Positions 32,787-44,900 of a stretch of DNA of 64,000 bases are shown one piece after another. Source of the stretch: Corella eumyota (Eukaryota > Chordata > Ascidiacea > Phlebobranchia > Corellidae). The translations under genes were made by a program, and so were the position numbers. Location of the stretch: contig OY720100.1 in the NCBI GenBank assembly GCA_963082875.1, positions 16,702,591-16,766,590 of the forward strand, read 5' to 3'. Every line of letters begins with the position of its first letter. Within the stretch, counting starts at the first letter, position 1. The notes beneath the pieces were generated by a model that made no database searches, had not been told where the DNA came from, and saw only the letters and a list, made by a program, of their open reading frames with translations.

Positions 32787-34866
32787 GTACAAAAAAAAAT
32801 TATCAGTTTAAACAAATAAAAAATGTCATAAATTTTACTTTATTTTTCTTAAAAAATCTATAAATCAAATATTGATATTATAGACACTTATTAATTTAAC
32901 GACGGTATAGACATTTAAACATATAAATAGCCAAAGATATACAAATATTTACTATGTTATAGATAGATTCTTAAATATTTGGTTTATAATATTTTCGGAT
33001 ATTTCTGTTTGCCCATAGTATACATGCCTTAGCGCGCTTATATATCTTTATTCGTAAAGTCTTTCAAAAGCGTAATATTATAAATACATAAGAATAAGGC
33101 CCATTATTTAGGATATAATATCAAGTAGGTATTGTTATTGTTTGATCCATTGTTTTAAACATAAAGAGAATTGTTAATTAAGACAATAGACCAAACAATA
33201 ATAATATATTGTCTAGTAATTGTTATATAACATTGATTTTTAACATTTTAAACTTCACTAGTGTTATTAAGTTTTTAATTATGAAATTATAGACATATAA
33301 AAGCGCTATTAGTGTTATTTTAACAAATATAAAAACGGTAATTATCGAATAAGGGCAATTCAAAATGAAAGTTAAAAGTAGTAAAGTGAAAACGTGCTTA
33401 AATCTATCAAAACTTAACTCATAACCTGAGGCAGAGTTATTGCAAGAGTTTTATGTTTTTATATAAATAAAGATTATAAAAGCAATACGTGAGCAGGATT
33501 ATATAAAAATGAAGGTGAATTTCAAGCATTTTTTCGATATTCCAAGATAGCTTAGCGTATATATTCAACAATAGTAGTCTAACTTTTTTTAAAAATTCTA
33601 TTTGAATATATTTTTTTATTATAACTTTTAAAATTTTACAGTTACTATTTTTAATTGACAATTAAAAACTATTTAGCATATTCTATACGATTATTACGTC
33701 ATTATAATTGTTCTGAAATTAACAAAATGTGCAAAATAAAGTTAAAACCATAAGCAGTAAAATTAAGTAAGCTATTGTAATTTAAAAATCAGTAAAGTTA
33801 GATTTTAGCGTTTTTGAACATATAAAGTTACGTTATATATAGTTTGTATATTGTTTTACAAAACTTTTTTATGTTTTATATATTATAAACAGGCTCTATA
33901 TAGAAATAAAAACCTAACCTTTTTTAAACCTTTATCTAAAAAAAGCCTTCCCCAACAAAGTTTAAATTTAGATTTTTAATATTGACGTGGGAAAGTATAT
34001 GACGTCACAATGCCACAATGCGTCACTAATCACAAACGATTGTGATTTAAAACAATACAATAGCAGTTAAGAAAGGCTAAACAATTGTAAATTTTTGTAA
34101 GTTAGTTTATTATTATAAAGTTTATATATTTTTCTATAGATTAAGTTGTATTCTATATGAGATAATGCTTAAATAAACAAGCGTATATTTAAACCTAAGG
34201 TATAAATAAGCTGCTACTATTAAGCTAGCAAATATTAGTTTAAAAATTTAGAAATTAAACTACTAGTTTTACTAATAATGTTATTATCAATAAAAACTTA
34301 AATTTATTAAACTAGCTAATATGTTATTTATACGAGGATCTATTTATATATCGCGCTAATTTGAATAAAGTTTAATATCAGGCTTCAGAATTAGGATTTA
34401 TTTTTGGTAAATAAATTTGTTTTTAAATCAATTTATAGTAATTAGATATAGTTATGACGTCATAGAAAAGCATCATAATATTATTAAATTTAAATAAATC
34501 TAAATAAAAGTAGTAGTTTAAAACTTTCAAAACAAAGTTTTTAAACAGATTAAAAGTTTGGTTATCAGTATATACAAAGCTTTGATGATATTATGGTAAA
34601 CATTAAACTTATTAGATTATGAGTCAATGTGTTATGGTTAAAAGTGCGGCTCAAACTTGAAATAAATATAAACCGAACAACGAGTTTAATTATCATCATA
34701 AAAACAAGTTTAGAAACTAAGTTGGTTAAGATATATTCAATTTAGTTTTATTACCCAATAAAGAAGATAATTAGTGACGTCACAATCATATATTGTGACG
34801 TAAAAGGTCAAAGATACAATCATTTTGCATTTACAGTAACGACATAATGTATATATATAACTGACA

Positions 34867-34910
34867 ATATGGTCACGTGACCAGGTATAAAGAGTCACGT
34901 GACCAATCAT
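34867..34910. promoter_or_regulatory. Paired CACGTG palindromes
   Basis: Two near-identical sites, GGTCACGTGACC at 34871-34882 and AGTCACGTGACC at 34893-34904, lie 22 bp apart and are followed by CCAAT. CACGTG is the core of bHLH/bHLH-Zip E boxes. The target gene and any function are unknown. Confidence 0.4.
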
Positions 34911-35549
34911 AAGATATGTTTTGTTCTACTGCGTGGGTCTTGTTAAGATTTTTAACAGTTTCTTTAAAGTTAAATGACTCAACATCAGAAACGTCGTTGT
35001 TTGAATCATAATGCATTGGAAAATATGATGCTAAACTAACACAGTTTAAGACATTTAATATCACATTTTGTTTGAACTAATTCTGTCTCCAAATTAACCT
35101 GAGATTATTTTAATTCTGGCCCGATCTCAAGTCATTGTGGTCACGTTTTCTCTTAGTTATTTTTGTGAATAGGTTGGTCTTTCCTTAAACACGTTTTTAG
35201 GTAATTTGATTCGAAGTAATGAAATACCAGTTATCCAGGCTTTTATTTAAAGAAAGTAGTAAAAAAATTTAGACGAAATTAGAAACATTTAAACTGTAAA
35301 AGTATTTTTACAAAAATAAGCTTTATTTAAGTGTTTAAATTGAATATTAAATTGTTATTTAATACCAACAACGTCACAATACCGACGATGACGTCATAAT
35401 AACAGGAAGCATACATCACAGGTCAACCAGTTCGTAAACAAATCTTAAATCGTCGTGTTTGCATCGATTCGTCGTCGTCGTCATAGGTTTTAAGGGCTTT
35501 GAACCGAAGGTCGTGGGTTTAATTACCACCCGTGGCATGACAAAGTTAA

Positions 35550-36370
35550 CCTATATAAGACCTTAGATTATAAGCTTAATGTTGCTACTTATAAGCTACT
35601 TAAAAGCTTAATAGGTATGCTAGACGATAGCTAGCCCTAAAGTTGGCATTTTAATTGTTGTAATATGATCACAACTTAAAACTAATATTTGCCCACAAAA
35701 ATTAAGCGTAACCTTTAATATTGTCCAATAGGCTTCATTATATAAAGATAAGCGCAATATAAATGTTATAACAGACAGACAGAGTCAAGTGGTCAATTAA
35801 AAGACATTCCATTTTAAGCCAAAAAATCGAAAAGGGTTCTAAATATAGGAGTTAATTTATTTAAAATTTAAGTTAATAAATGTAACACCTTAGATTATAA
35901 GCTTAATCTTGCTACTTATAAGCTTAATAGGTTTACCAGTTGATAGCTTGCTCTACGATTGGCATTTTAATTGTTTTTTTTTGTTTTTTTATTTTGGTTT
36001 TCCCCGCATTGATAAAAGTAAATAATAAATACGATATACAATTAATATTACAACAATACGACGGGAAAAAATGACAAAATCAATTTAATGATTTAAAACA
36101 TGCCAAAAGTATTAATGTTTACACAAAGATTTTATAGTACATTATGGCATGGTCACCAAACCCTGAAATATATTGTTGTAATATAGTCACAACTTGCAAC
36201 TAATATTTGTCCACAATAATTAAGCGTAACCTTTAATATTGTCCACTAGGCTTTATTATATGAAGATAAGCGCAATATAAATGTTGTAACAGACAGACAG
36301 AGTCAAGTGGTCAATTAAAAGACATTCCATTTTAAGTCAAAAAATCGAAAAATGTTCTAAATATATAAAA
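35550..36370. repeat. Tandem duplication with a nested insertion
   Basis: Copy A (about 35560-35850) and copy B (about 35880-36365) share TTAGATTATAAGCTTAAT, AATTAAGCGTAACCTTTAAT, ACAGACAGACAGAGTCAAGT and TTAAAAGACATTCCATTTTA. Copy B is interrupted at about 35970-36170 by an unrelated element. Part of both copies is R3-like (GGCATTTTAATTGTTGTAAT). Confidence 0.75.
35970..36171 (-). mobile_element. Dispersed element with A-rich end (copy 2), nested
   Basis: It lies inside the R3-like sequence of duplication copy B, between TTTTAATTG and TTGTAATATAG, which are continuous in copy A. A T-rich run at its left end suggests a poly(A) tail on the minus strand. About 150 bp are the reverse complement of the element at about 23960-24116. 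A short ATTG at both edges may be a target-site duplication. Confidence 0.6.
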
Positions 36371-37014
36371 TTTATTTAGTCAGAATTTAAGCTGTTAAAT
36401 TAGACAAGGTAAGGTTAGTCTAAAAATATGGATTACTAATTTTTATTCATATTAAAAAAAGATTAATTAAATGTTTAAATTATGGGAATTTTTAAGTTTT
36501 AATATAGAACATTTTGACGTTGATATATCTATGTCGTCATAGGAGCCTCAGTACATTGAATTATGTATGACGTAACAGTCAACCTCGCGACTTCCTGTGC
36601 AATCGCAATCTGAAATGCATTCTATAACTATTTTTGTAACAACCGTGCATTGTTACGTATCAAATCTCGTTTATTGACTTAACAATACCAGAACCAGATG
36701 TGAGAATTAAAAAAAATTATTTTTGTAACTTTTATATTTAAAGATTTTGTGGTGAAAAAAACACGAGGTTTTGAGTTAAAATTAGGTCACAGCTAAAGAT
36801 CAAGTTGAAATGTTAAAATATCGATTCAAGTAATAAAAAGATTTGTCTCTCTTGAGAATTGTGAGAAAAATCGATGCCAGTGAATAGATTTTTAGCGAAA
36901 TATTGATGATAATTCAATAAAGTCAATAAAGTTTCATTAAGTAATAGTTGAACAAATTATTAGACTAACGAGTAGAAATTCAATTCAATCAATAATTTAT
37001 AAACTCAAGGCTAG

Positions 37015-37435
37015 ATTGGGTCAGTAAGATTAGTAAGAATAATAATGTCTTAAACTTGTACAACTTGGGACTGGGTTGGGGTAATATCATGAGGTCAATA
37101 ATATCTTAAACTTGTACAACTTGGGACTGGATTGGTGTTATATTATGAGGTCAACAATATTTTAAACTTGTACAACTTGGGACTGGGTTGGGGTAATATT
37201 ATGAGGTCAATAATATCTTAAACTTGTACAACTTGAGACTGGGTTGGGGTAATATCATGAGGTCAATAATATCTTAAACATGTACAACTTTTGACTTGGG
37301 TGGGGGTAATATCATGAGGTCAATAATATCTTAAACTTGTACAACTTGAGACTAGGTTGTTGTAATATTATGAGGTCAATAATATAATAAACTTGTACAA
37401 CTTGAGACTGAGTTGGGTTAATATCACAAGGGCTG
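37015..37435 (+). repeat. Minisatellite, ~56-bp unit, about 7 copies
   Basis: Units contain AATAATATCTTAAACTTGTA, CAACTTGGGACTGGGTTGGG and GTAATATCATGAGGTC with point differences. The CAACTTGAGACTGGGTTGGGGTAA part resembles the SINE-A tail, so the array may have grown from a SINE fragment. Confidence 0.8.
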
Positions 37436-38910
37436 TAAATTTACTGTTAATTGTGTTAAAATGCAGCTAGAATCGTTATTTTATAATGAAGTCAACATAC
37501 CTACGTGTTAAACAACGTAGTAACCTGAAAATAATACGCATACGACTTTAAAGACTGTTAATACGAGATTAGTATTATCATGCGTCTAATGAAACATTAT
37601 CATAAGCCCATAAGTAAGTTAGTTTATTTAAAGAATAAATACTGTATATATTAAGGACAGGGTGCAGAAATTAAGTAAATTGTATAAATTATTAGATGAG
37701 GTCAGTTTATTTATTTCAAATAAGTTTTTAAAATGTTTTTTTTGTATTTTTTAGGTTTGTTTTTATCGTAGAAAGCAGACAGTGTAAATTAATTACCTAT
37801 GTAATTAACATACGGCTCAGAATATTTTAGAGAAAAATAAGCTTAAAAATCGGATAATAGGGCGTAGAAAATTAACAAATATATTGATTACCTATATTAA
37901 ATTACAAAGTCTTATCGGTGTTATTTTTACTAAGATTTGGAAATTGATATTTCAATGATTTTTGCAGACTTGATCTAGACAGTCTACAAAAAAATGTCAA
38001 AAATGACGTAAACTCCAGACATTAAAAAAATAAATTGATTCATTTATCTTAAAATTCGATTCTTTGAAATAAATAAATTTAATTTAGCTAAAGGGGTGAT
38101 CAAAATAATTTTAATTTTGTAAAGGAAGTGTCAGTTAAGTTTAAGATTAAAACTACTTTTAATGTAAGTCTTTAATTGCTAATTATATATATAGAAAATA
38201 AAATTTATATTACATTTAAATATAGGTAAGTTTGCAAAATTTTTGTTTTATTTTTAGGAATTTTTATAAAATGTTTTAAAAAATTAGATTCAAAATATAG
38301 AGCTGATTTAAAAACAACAGATTACACGAAAAATTACGAAGATAATCATTAAGAAATTACAACAATAGGTAAGTTTGAAACTTTGTATATTCTGCAAACG
38401 TATAAAGCTTAATAATAACAAACTATAATTCCCAAGTATTTTGGTTAGGTATCGGTTTAGCTTAATATAGATTCTATTGTTTTTCGGTATCGGTGGGTTA
38501 AAGTATTTACGCAAATTAAATTCTGCCGATCTCTTAATCCACTAAATAAGAGGAACTATATAGTTAAAATTAGCCACTAAATTTTGCCAGTATTGACGGA
38601 ACGCAGTCATTTTATAATACCTATAACTCGTACTGTAAGGCTCAGTACTTTGAATTTAAAATTGAGTTTTATATTAGGATATAAGATGATAAAAATCCGT
38701 TTAAAAAGGCCAAGAGTTTTAAAATATGAAGTTATGATAAACAATCTGAGATTGAGTTTACACTAAGATAGTTAATGATAAAAAAACGTTTAAAAAGACC
38801 CAAAAAAAAAGTTATAAAAAAAATAAGAAAAAACTGTTTAAACTAAGAAAGGGGTAATAAAATTATAATATATTTTTTATTAAGATGGTAAAAAATCGAA
38901 AACTGTTTAT

Positions 38911-39121
38911 AGACATGAGGTCGTGGGTTCAATCCCCGCTGACCTCATGCTGTAGCGCCCTTAAGTAAGGTGCTATAAATGGTATAAACTCCTGCTTAGC
39001 CAGCGCTTAATCAGCAGCATAATTATAAGGCAGTTTTAATCGAAAATATCCTAAACTGGCAAATCGAGACTGGGTCGTGGTAACTGTTGTTACTCTATGT
39101 TTAAGTCGCGCATTCGACCTT
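38911..39121 (+). repeat. SINE-A, lacking the 5' end
   Basis: It begins at the B box (GTCGTGGGTTCAATCCCCGC) and continues through TGTAGCGCCCTTAAGTAAGG to GCGCATTCGACC. The A-box segment is missing. Confidence 0.75.
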
Positions 39122-41149
39122 TTGAAAAAATTAAAAAATAAATAATAGCCAAATACTGGTAATTTTACCGTTTACAATTTTTTTTTTGCCTATGTAAAAG
39201 TAAAGCAATTTTGTTTCGCTATTGCAGAATTTTTTGCAATAAGAAAGGTGTTTTAATATAGTTTTAAAGCATATTAAGTCAACTAAATTTAGATTATTTT
39301 GTTAATTAAAAGTATAGAAAACGCCAATATTATTTTAATTAGTTTAGTTAGTCATAAACCGTTTTTAATTCACAAAAATTAAATAAAACCCTTTTTATAA
39401 TTAAGTAATTATTAATTTCTTAATATTTAAATTTGTAAATTTTTTGGAGCAGTTCTTAAAACGGAAATGTAGACTTCCTACAGTTTAAATTTATATTTAT
39501 GACATCATATTGGAAAGTGACGTCACTTTTACAAAAAATTAATGACCAAAAAAAAAATTAACCAAAAAAAAAAATTAATGACCAAAAAAAAAATTCACAA
39601 AAAATTAATGACCAAAAATACCGCGCAAAATAAAAATAAAGAGTAGGCATGTCAAATTTTGCACAAAAAAATGCGAGGCGGTTTTTACTATGTTATAACA
39701 GTTCAGTAATTTTGCAGATCTAATATCGTGTGTTGTTGTTTTTCGCGGTATGCTATTACTAATTACTTATGATTCAACTGTATTCAAATATAGTGATGCA
39801 TTCTGACATTAGATTGACAAAAAACTTTTGAAGGGTTAAAAATTCAACTTAAGACATAACAGTTTAAATATGATACCACAAGCAATATTAGGTTATAATT
39901 TATTGAACTAAAGTGCTAAAATGTATTATTTTAAAGCAATATTTAAATTGTAAATGCTAGTACTAAGGCAAAATTTAGTTTAAAATGCTAGTTTTTAGTA
40001 TTGTAAGGCAATATTTAGTAATTAAATGTTAGAATTAATTGTATAAAGTTGTATAAAAATAGATTAAAAATAAAAGAGTGTTGCTAAACGGAAAAAACAA
40101 CAAATTTTGAAGCTAAAATTAGCACCTACATTTTGACATTCTAGTCTGCGGTATTAAGGCCTTACGATATTTAGTTACAATAATTTTAAAGCCCTTAAAT
40201 TGACCTAATTAAGAAATATCATCGGTCTAATATTAAATTACAGAATCAATTTTAATTGAATTTATTAACAATAATAAATAACCTTACAATACTAACGATT
40301 GGTATTTTTTAAATATAGTGTTTATTATAGTGCATTTATTTAACTACTGTTTACTGTATTAGTTTAAAAATGTTGTTTTTTAGTTTTTTAGACATATGCG
40401 TCATATGACAGCTTAAGTACAGTAAGATAACGTTTAATTTTAGATAAGATTGTCAATATCTGCAGTTCAAATATAGTTTAATGTTTTGTATTAAGTACGA
40501 AGGCTGAATTTATAGCAAAATTTTAATATTAAGTAATATATAAAAATAAAATGTTTGTTTACTGCATATAATGAGGCATATGTTATGTAAAACGAAATAT
40601 TCATGTGTAATAAAGATCATTATTATGATAATAAATTGATGTATAATGACCTCATAATTACCTCTATTCTAGTTCCCAGAAAAAAGCGCGTATTTAAATA
40701 TTAGTTTTTGGTCTTATATTTCAATTTGTGTCTAAAAATATTTTATTTTTGTGTATGTAAAAATGCACACGAATATTCTTAAAAACCTATTGGCTTTAGC
40801 CAGTAAAAAAATGCCAGAAAAATTATATAAAATAAAATTTTTGTATTACACAACTAAAAATTTAGCAAAAAAATTTGACTGCATTTTGCATTCTACAAAT
40901 TGTTGTGATGCGTTCATACGAAAAAAATAAGTTCTAGCTAGCTATGGACGTAGTATTTATTTAAATATAATGAACTATTAGGTGTTATTATTGGATCAAT
41001 TCTAATTAATACTAAATTGAATGGGTTTAAAAGTGTATTAATATAACTTCTAAATAGGGCTATTGTTTATGAGGATTTAGTAGTTTTTAAATACAAGGAA
41101 ACGGCTACAAAGTTATATAAATGGCTTAAAAACAGTCAGATATTTATTT

Positions 41150-41395
41150 GATAATATATATTCATAAAATCCATTGCTAAAACATTGAAATATTAGTCGA
41201 AATTTTGCAAAAAAATGCTTAAAATTAAGCTAAATTGAATATAGTAAATAAATTGGGACATATAAATGACTTCAAAACGATCAGAATTTAAAATTAAATA
41301 TATATTTATAAAATGTATTGCTAAAATATTGAAATATTAGTTGAAATTTTGCAAAAAATCCTTAAAATCGAGCTAAAATGAATATAGTAAAGTTT
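41150..41395 (+). repeat. Imperfect direct repeat upstream of RasGRP
   Basis: Two ~95-bp copies (41150-41247 and 41302-41391) share TATTGAAATATTAGTTGAAA or close variants, TTTGCAAAAAA and GAATATAGTAAA. A plain local duplication in the presumed 5' flank. Confidence 0.6.
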
Positions 41396-41981
41396 TAATT
41401 TGATTGACAGCTTACTAGATAGTGGCTTGTGTAAAAGTGACGCTTGCTGTCTAACTTCCGTGACTTTAGAAAAAGTGGGCGTCAGTATTGTGGGCAAGTT
41501 AGATTAAGATAGAGCTGTCTGATGTGTTGACACAACTGAACCATTAACAGAGTAAACAGTCTTGCAACATGCTAGGTTTTAAAGGTTAAAAATTGCGCTA
41601 ATATTGTTTAAATCACAAGGTATTATTTATTATAAGGGGAATAATTAATATCTATTGTATATAGTTGATTTAACTCACATGATATTAAGGTATTAGAAAC
41701 CTTATTTTAAATAGTTGTAGTTAGTTTTGGATAGTCTCAATAGCAGGGTTGTATATCAATAATGCATATGGTTTTATACTTAAGCATTTCTAGAACAAAA
41801 AGACAGTTTAAGTGTTAAAAAATGGATGTTTTGTACCAATATACAGCAGTAAAAACCCACATTTAAGAAGTTATTAAGGCTTATATACATATGAAAATAT
41901 TAAGAGTTATATAAACTTAAGTTTTTCCTATATCCAGATATAAATAATTTTATTTTTGTAAATTGTTGAAATATTTAAAAA

Positions 41982-44900
41982 ATGCCGACCGGTTGGAATA
42001 TTTTCAACACTGGGGGTCGTCGTCGTTCGCATTCCGTTAAAAAAACCCGTGGTAACAGGGGTCAGGAGAATTTATTTCGATCGTCGTCTGTTTCGGTTAG
42101 TTTGGGCCAATTAGGGGATTTTTAAGGACCCCATTTTATGTTTAACTATAAGTTGGTATATCACTTTTTCACCCCTCAATTTTTAAGGGTAAATTAGGGG
42201 TGAGTCTAAGTCAATTGGGGATTTTTTTATTGTTATTGACCCCGTCTTTATTTAACACTTCACCCCTTATCTGTTAGGGGTAAATCTAGGGCAAAATAGG
42301 CCAATAAATTTTGGGGTTTATTATTTTGTTATGTTTTTAAACACAAGTTTGAAAAGTAATTAAATTTGACTTTTCTAGGTCGACCCCCGAACTAGACCAC
42401 GATTAATCACAAGGCCCGAAAGTGTGCCAGAACGTGCCCGGATTACCCCCGCACAGACTCCGGAACCGATCCAATCCTCGCCCGAATCCTACGAACCCGG
42501 GAAGGAGTTATCCTCCCTCGAGGCGTTCCAAAGAAGACAGAGTAATCCAAGAAGATTAAGTCTTCCCCTCACTCCGGAATTGAAGAGAAAAGATCGGGAT
42601 CGTTTAAAGAAATTCGCCTCCAGTTTAGGAGTAAAAGTCGGCGGAAAAACTGCATCCGTCCCGAGTCGCAAAGACCCACTTTCAGTACGAACCCGCCCCT
42701 CTCTCGCGATGTTACGTCAGCAGAGTGATGTCAGTAGTAACTCAACTACGTCATTGTCACCTAGTTCAGCGAGTAAAGATGAAAGCCCAGCGAGCGTAGA
42801 AAATTTGGTCCGAAAATGCGCCGATTGCTTCGGTAATTATGTTTTTTTTTTCATCTTCTGTTAAGGGGATAGGTTTTTTATTTTTTTATCGGGTAATGGT
42901 GTGCGGTTTTGGACGTGTATAAGCTATCTGTAAACGCCGGGCTCAAGGGTGAATAGTGTGGCATTGGTGCGGCTCGAACCCAAAACCTTTCGGCCTAGAT
43001 TCTGACGCCATGACCGGTTAAGCACACTGCAACTTCTGTAAAAATATATATAATAAAGCTTAGTATTACATACATATATTTGTATGTTTAATTAATAAGC
43101 CTACAAAATAATGCAAACTGCCATTTGTGGTGCATAGGTAACTTATTGAGGGCAAATATTAGTTAAGAGTTGCATCCATATTGCAACAATTAAAATCCTG
43201 ATCGCATGGCGGGCTATGGACTATAGTATAATTTAAGAAAGGTTTAAAAATATGATTTTAAAACCTTTTTTATAAGGAAAAATCTAATACAATCCCCTTG
43301 AAAATTTAGGGGTTCAATTTATGATTTAAATTAAACAATTTCGCGTAAATTTTTGACGTATGGACAACAAGCAAAATTTTTTATTGATTTTAAAATTGTT
43401 TACAGACATCGACGGGAATTCCAACAACAAAAATTTTCCACGAATTTTGTATTTAACACATCTATGGTTTATGACATCTGAGCAACTGATGGTCTTATTC
43501 ACACAATTATATCCTTTTCAACTTAACTAATTATAACTTAAAACCCAAAACTCGGATTTTTTTTTAAATTTTTAGGTTTTAATTATAGTAAAACATGTGT
43601 AATGCCTTAATATAATATCTTGAACTTGTAAAACGTAGTTTTTGTGGTTAAATTTGACGTAAAGTAAGTATAAGTACTTTTAAATATTGTATAAAACTTG
43701 TACAACTTGAGACTAGGTTAGAGGATTTTTAAGGAACTTTACTTTTCGAGAATAATCAAAATATTGTTTTGTTTTGATCCTATTATTACGTAGGTTCGCC
43801 TGCGATTGTTCACTTAGTTTCAGTCGAGTGGGATCGATTTCCTACAAAATAAAAACCAGGAAATGACGTCATCAACTAAGCCAATATTTTCCGAGCTAAC
43901 TGAGTTCTTAAAAATACTAAATTTTTGAATTCTTAATTTAAGAAAATCAGTTAACAAAATAAAAAAATAATAATAAATAAACCAACCCAGTCCCAAGCTG
44001 TACAAGATTAAAAAAACCTTTGACCCCATTAGTTGCTTAACCTTTCGGCCACAAGAAACTGTTAGTAATGCTTTAAATGAAGGTTAGGTAATCCTAAAAC
44101 CTTGCAAAATTCGACCTTTAATCCAACGTGCGTAATACAACGCTACGTGATATTATTAAAAACAATCAAAAATTCCAAATTTTTTAGCTTATGTTAAAAC
44201 TATAAAGGTGCTCATCATAAAGTTGAAAATTCCCAGGGCATTGTTATGTCATAGTGTTGGTCACGTGATACGTGTTTCCCGCAAATATTAGGAAAATACC
44301 AGGACTTTAATTCTACGAATTTGCAAATTATGTCACTAGTTAATAATATATTTTTTGTAACTATTTTCCAATAAACTGCCATAGTATTAATATCCTCTTC
44401 ATAATAGTTATGTACTTGCACTATTTTTACCCACTTTTAAGAGCTTATTATAGCTTTTAATATTGAATAATTACGTAATTAATAATAACAACATTAATTC
44501 AATTTTTGATTTTTCCTTAACCGAATTTTTCTTGTGTTTACGTATAAAGAAGAATCAAATAACATAGAACAACAGAAGAAAATGTTTTATGCTATAAGGT
44601 ATGGGCTCTTTTTCAATCTAAATTTAAAACTTAATATACCTAAAGAAACTGTGAATTTTTTAGCAATTTCACCTATTTTTTATAAAACAAAAGATGTTAC
44701 ATTTATAACTTAATCTATTTTTTATAAAACTTCGTACTTTTATTAATTTTAAACCTGCAAAAGTTGGTATTTTTTAACAATTTTATCTATTTTGATTACA
44801 TTTACTAAAAACCTTTGTATTTTGAATTAATTTTAAACCTTTAAAAGTTTGCATTTTTCAACAGTTTAACTTATTTTGATTACATTTACTAAAAAACTTG

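Larger units (their letters stand above)
31796..41981. other. Long gene-poor region upstream of RasGRP
   Basis: About 10.2 kb without a convincing exon. It starts with the plakin-repeat gene 3' UTR (possible AATAAA at 32461-32466), then T-rich DNA with a loose repeat of TTTTATAGCCAAATAT between about 32090 and 32400. Listed separately are SINE-A copies at 32512 and 38911, a tandem duplication with nested insertion at 35.5-36.4 kb, a minisatellite at 37.0-37.4 kb, a direct repeat at 41.15-41.4 kb, and clusters of TGACGTCA and CACGTG palindromes. It probably holds RasGRP regulatory DNA. Confidence 0.5.

Noticed and set aside
34873-35064. 63-residue minus-strand open frame with MHYDSNNDVSDVESFN
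   Set aside because: Its end runs through the CACGTG pair, no family is recognisable and no convincing splice partners are visible. It is too weak to call a gene, though an isolated exon is not excluded.
42489-42671. Open frames antisense to RasGRP exon 2, and similar ones antisense to p190, Rab and plakin exons
   Set aside because: Shadows of strongly coding sequence on the other strand; no conserved protein or splice logic of their own.
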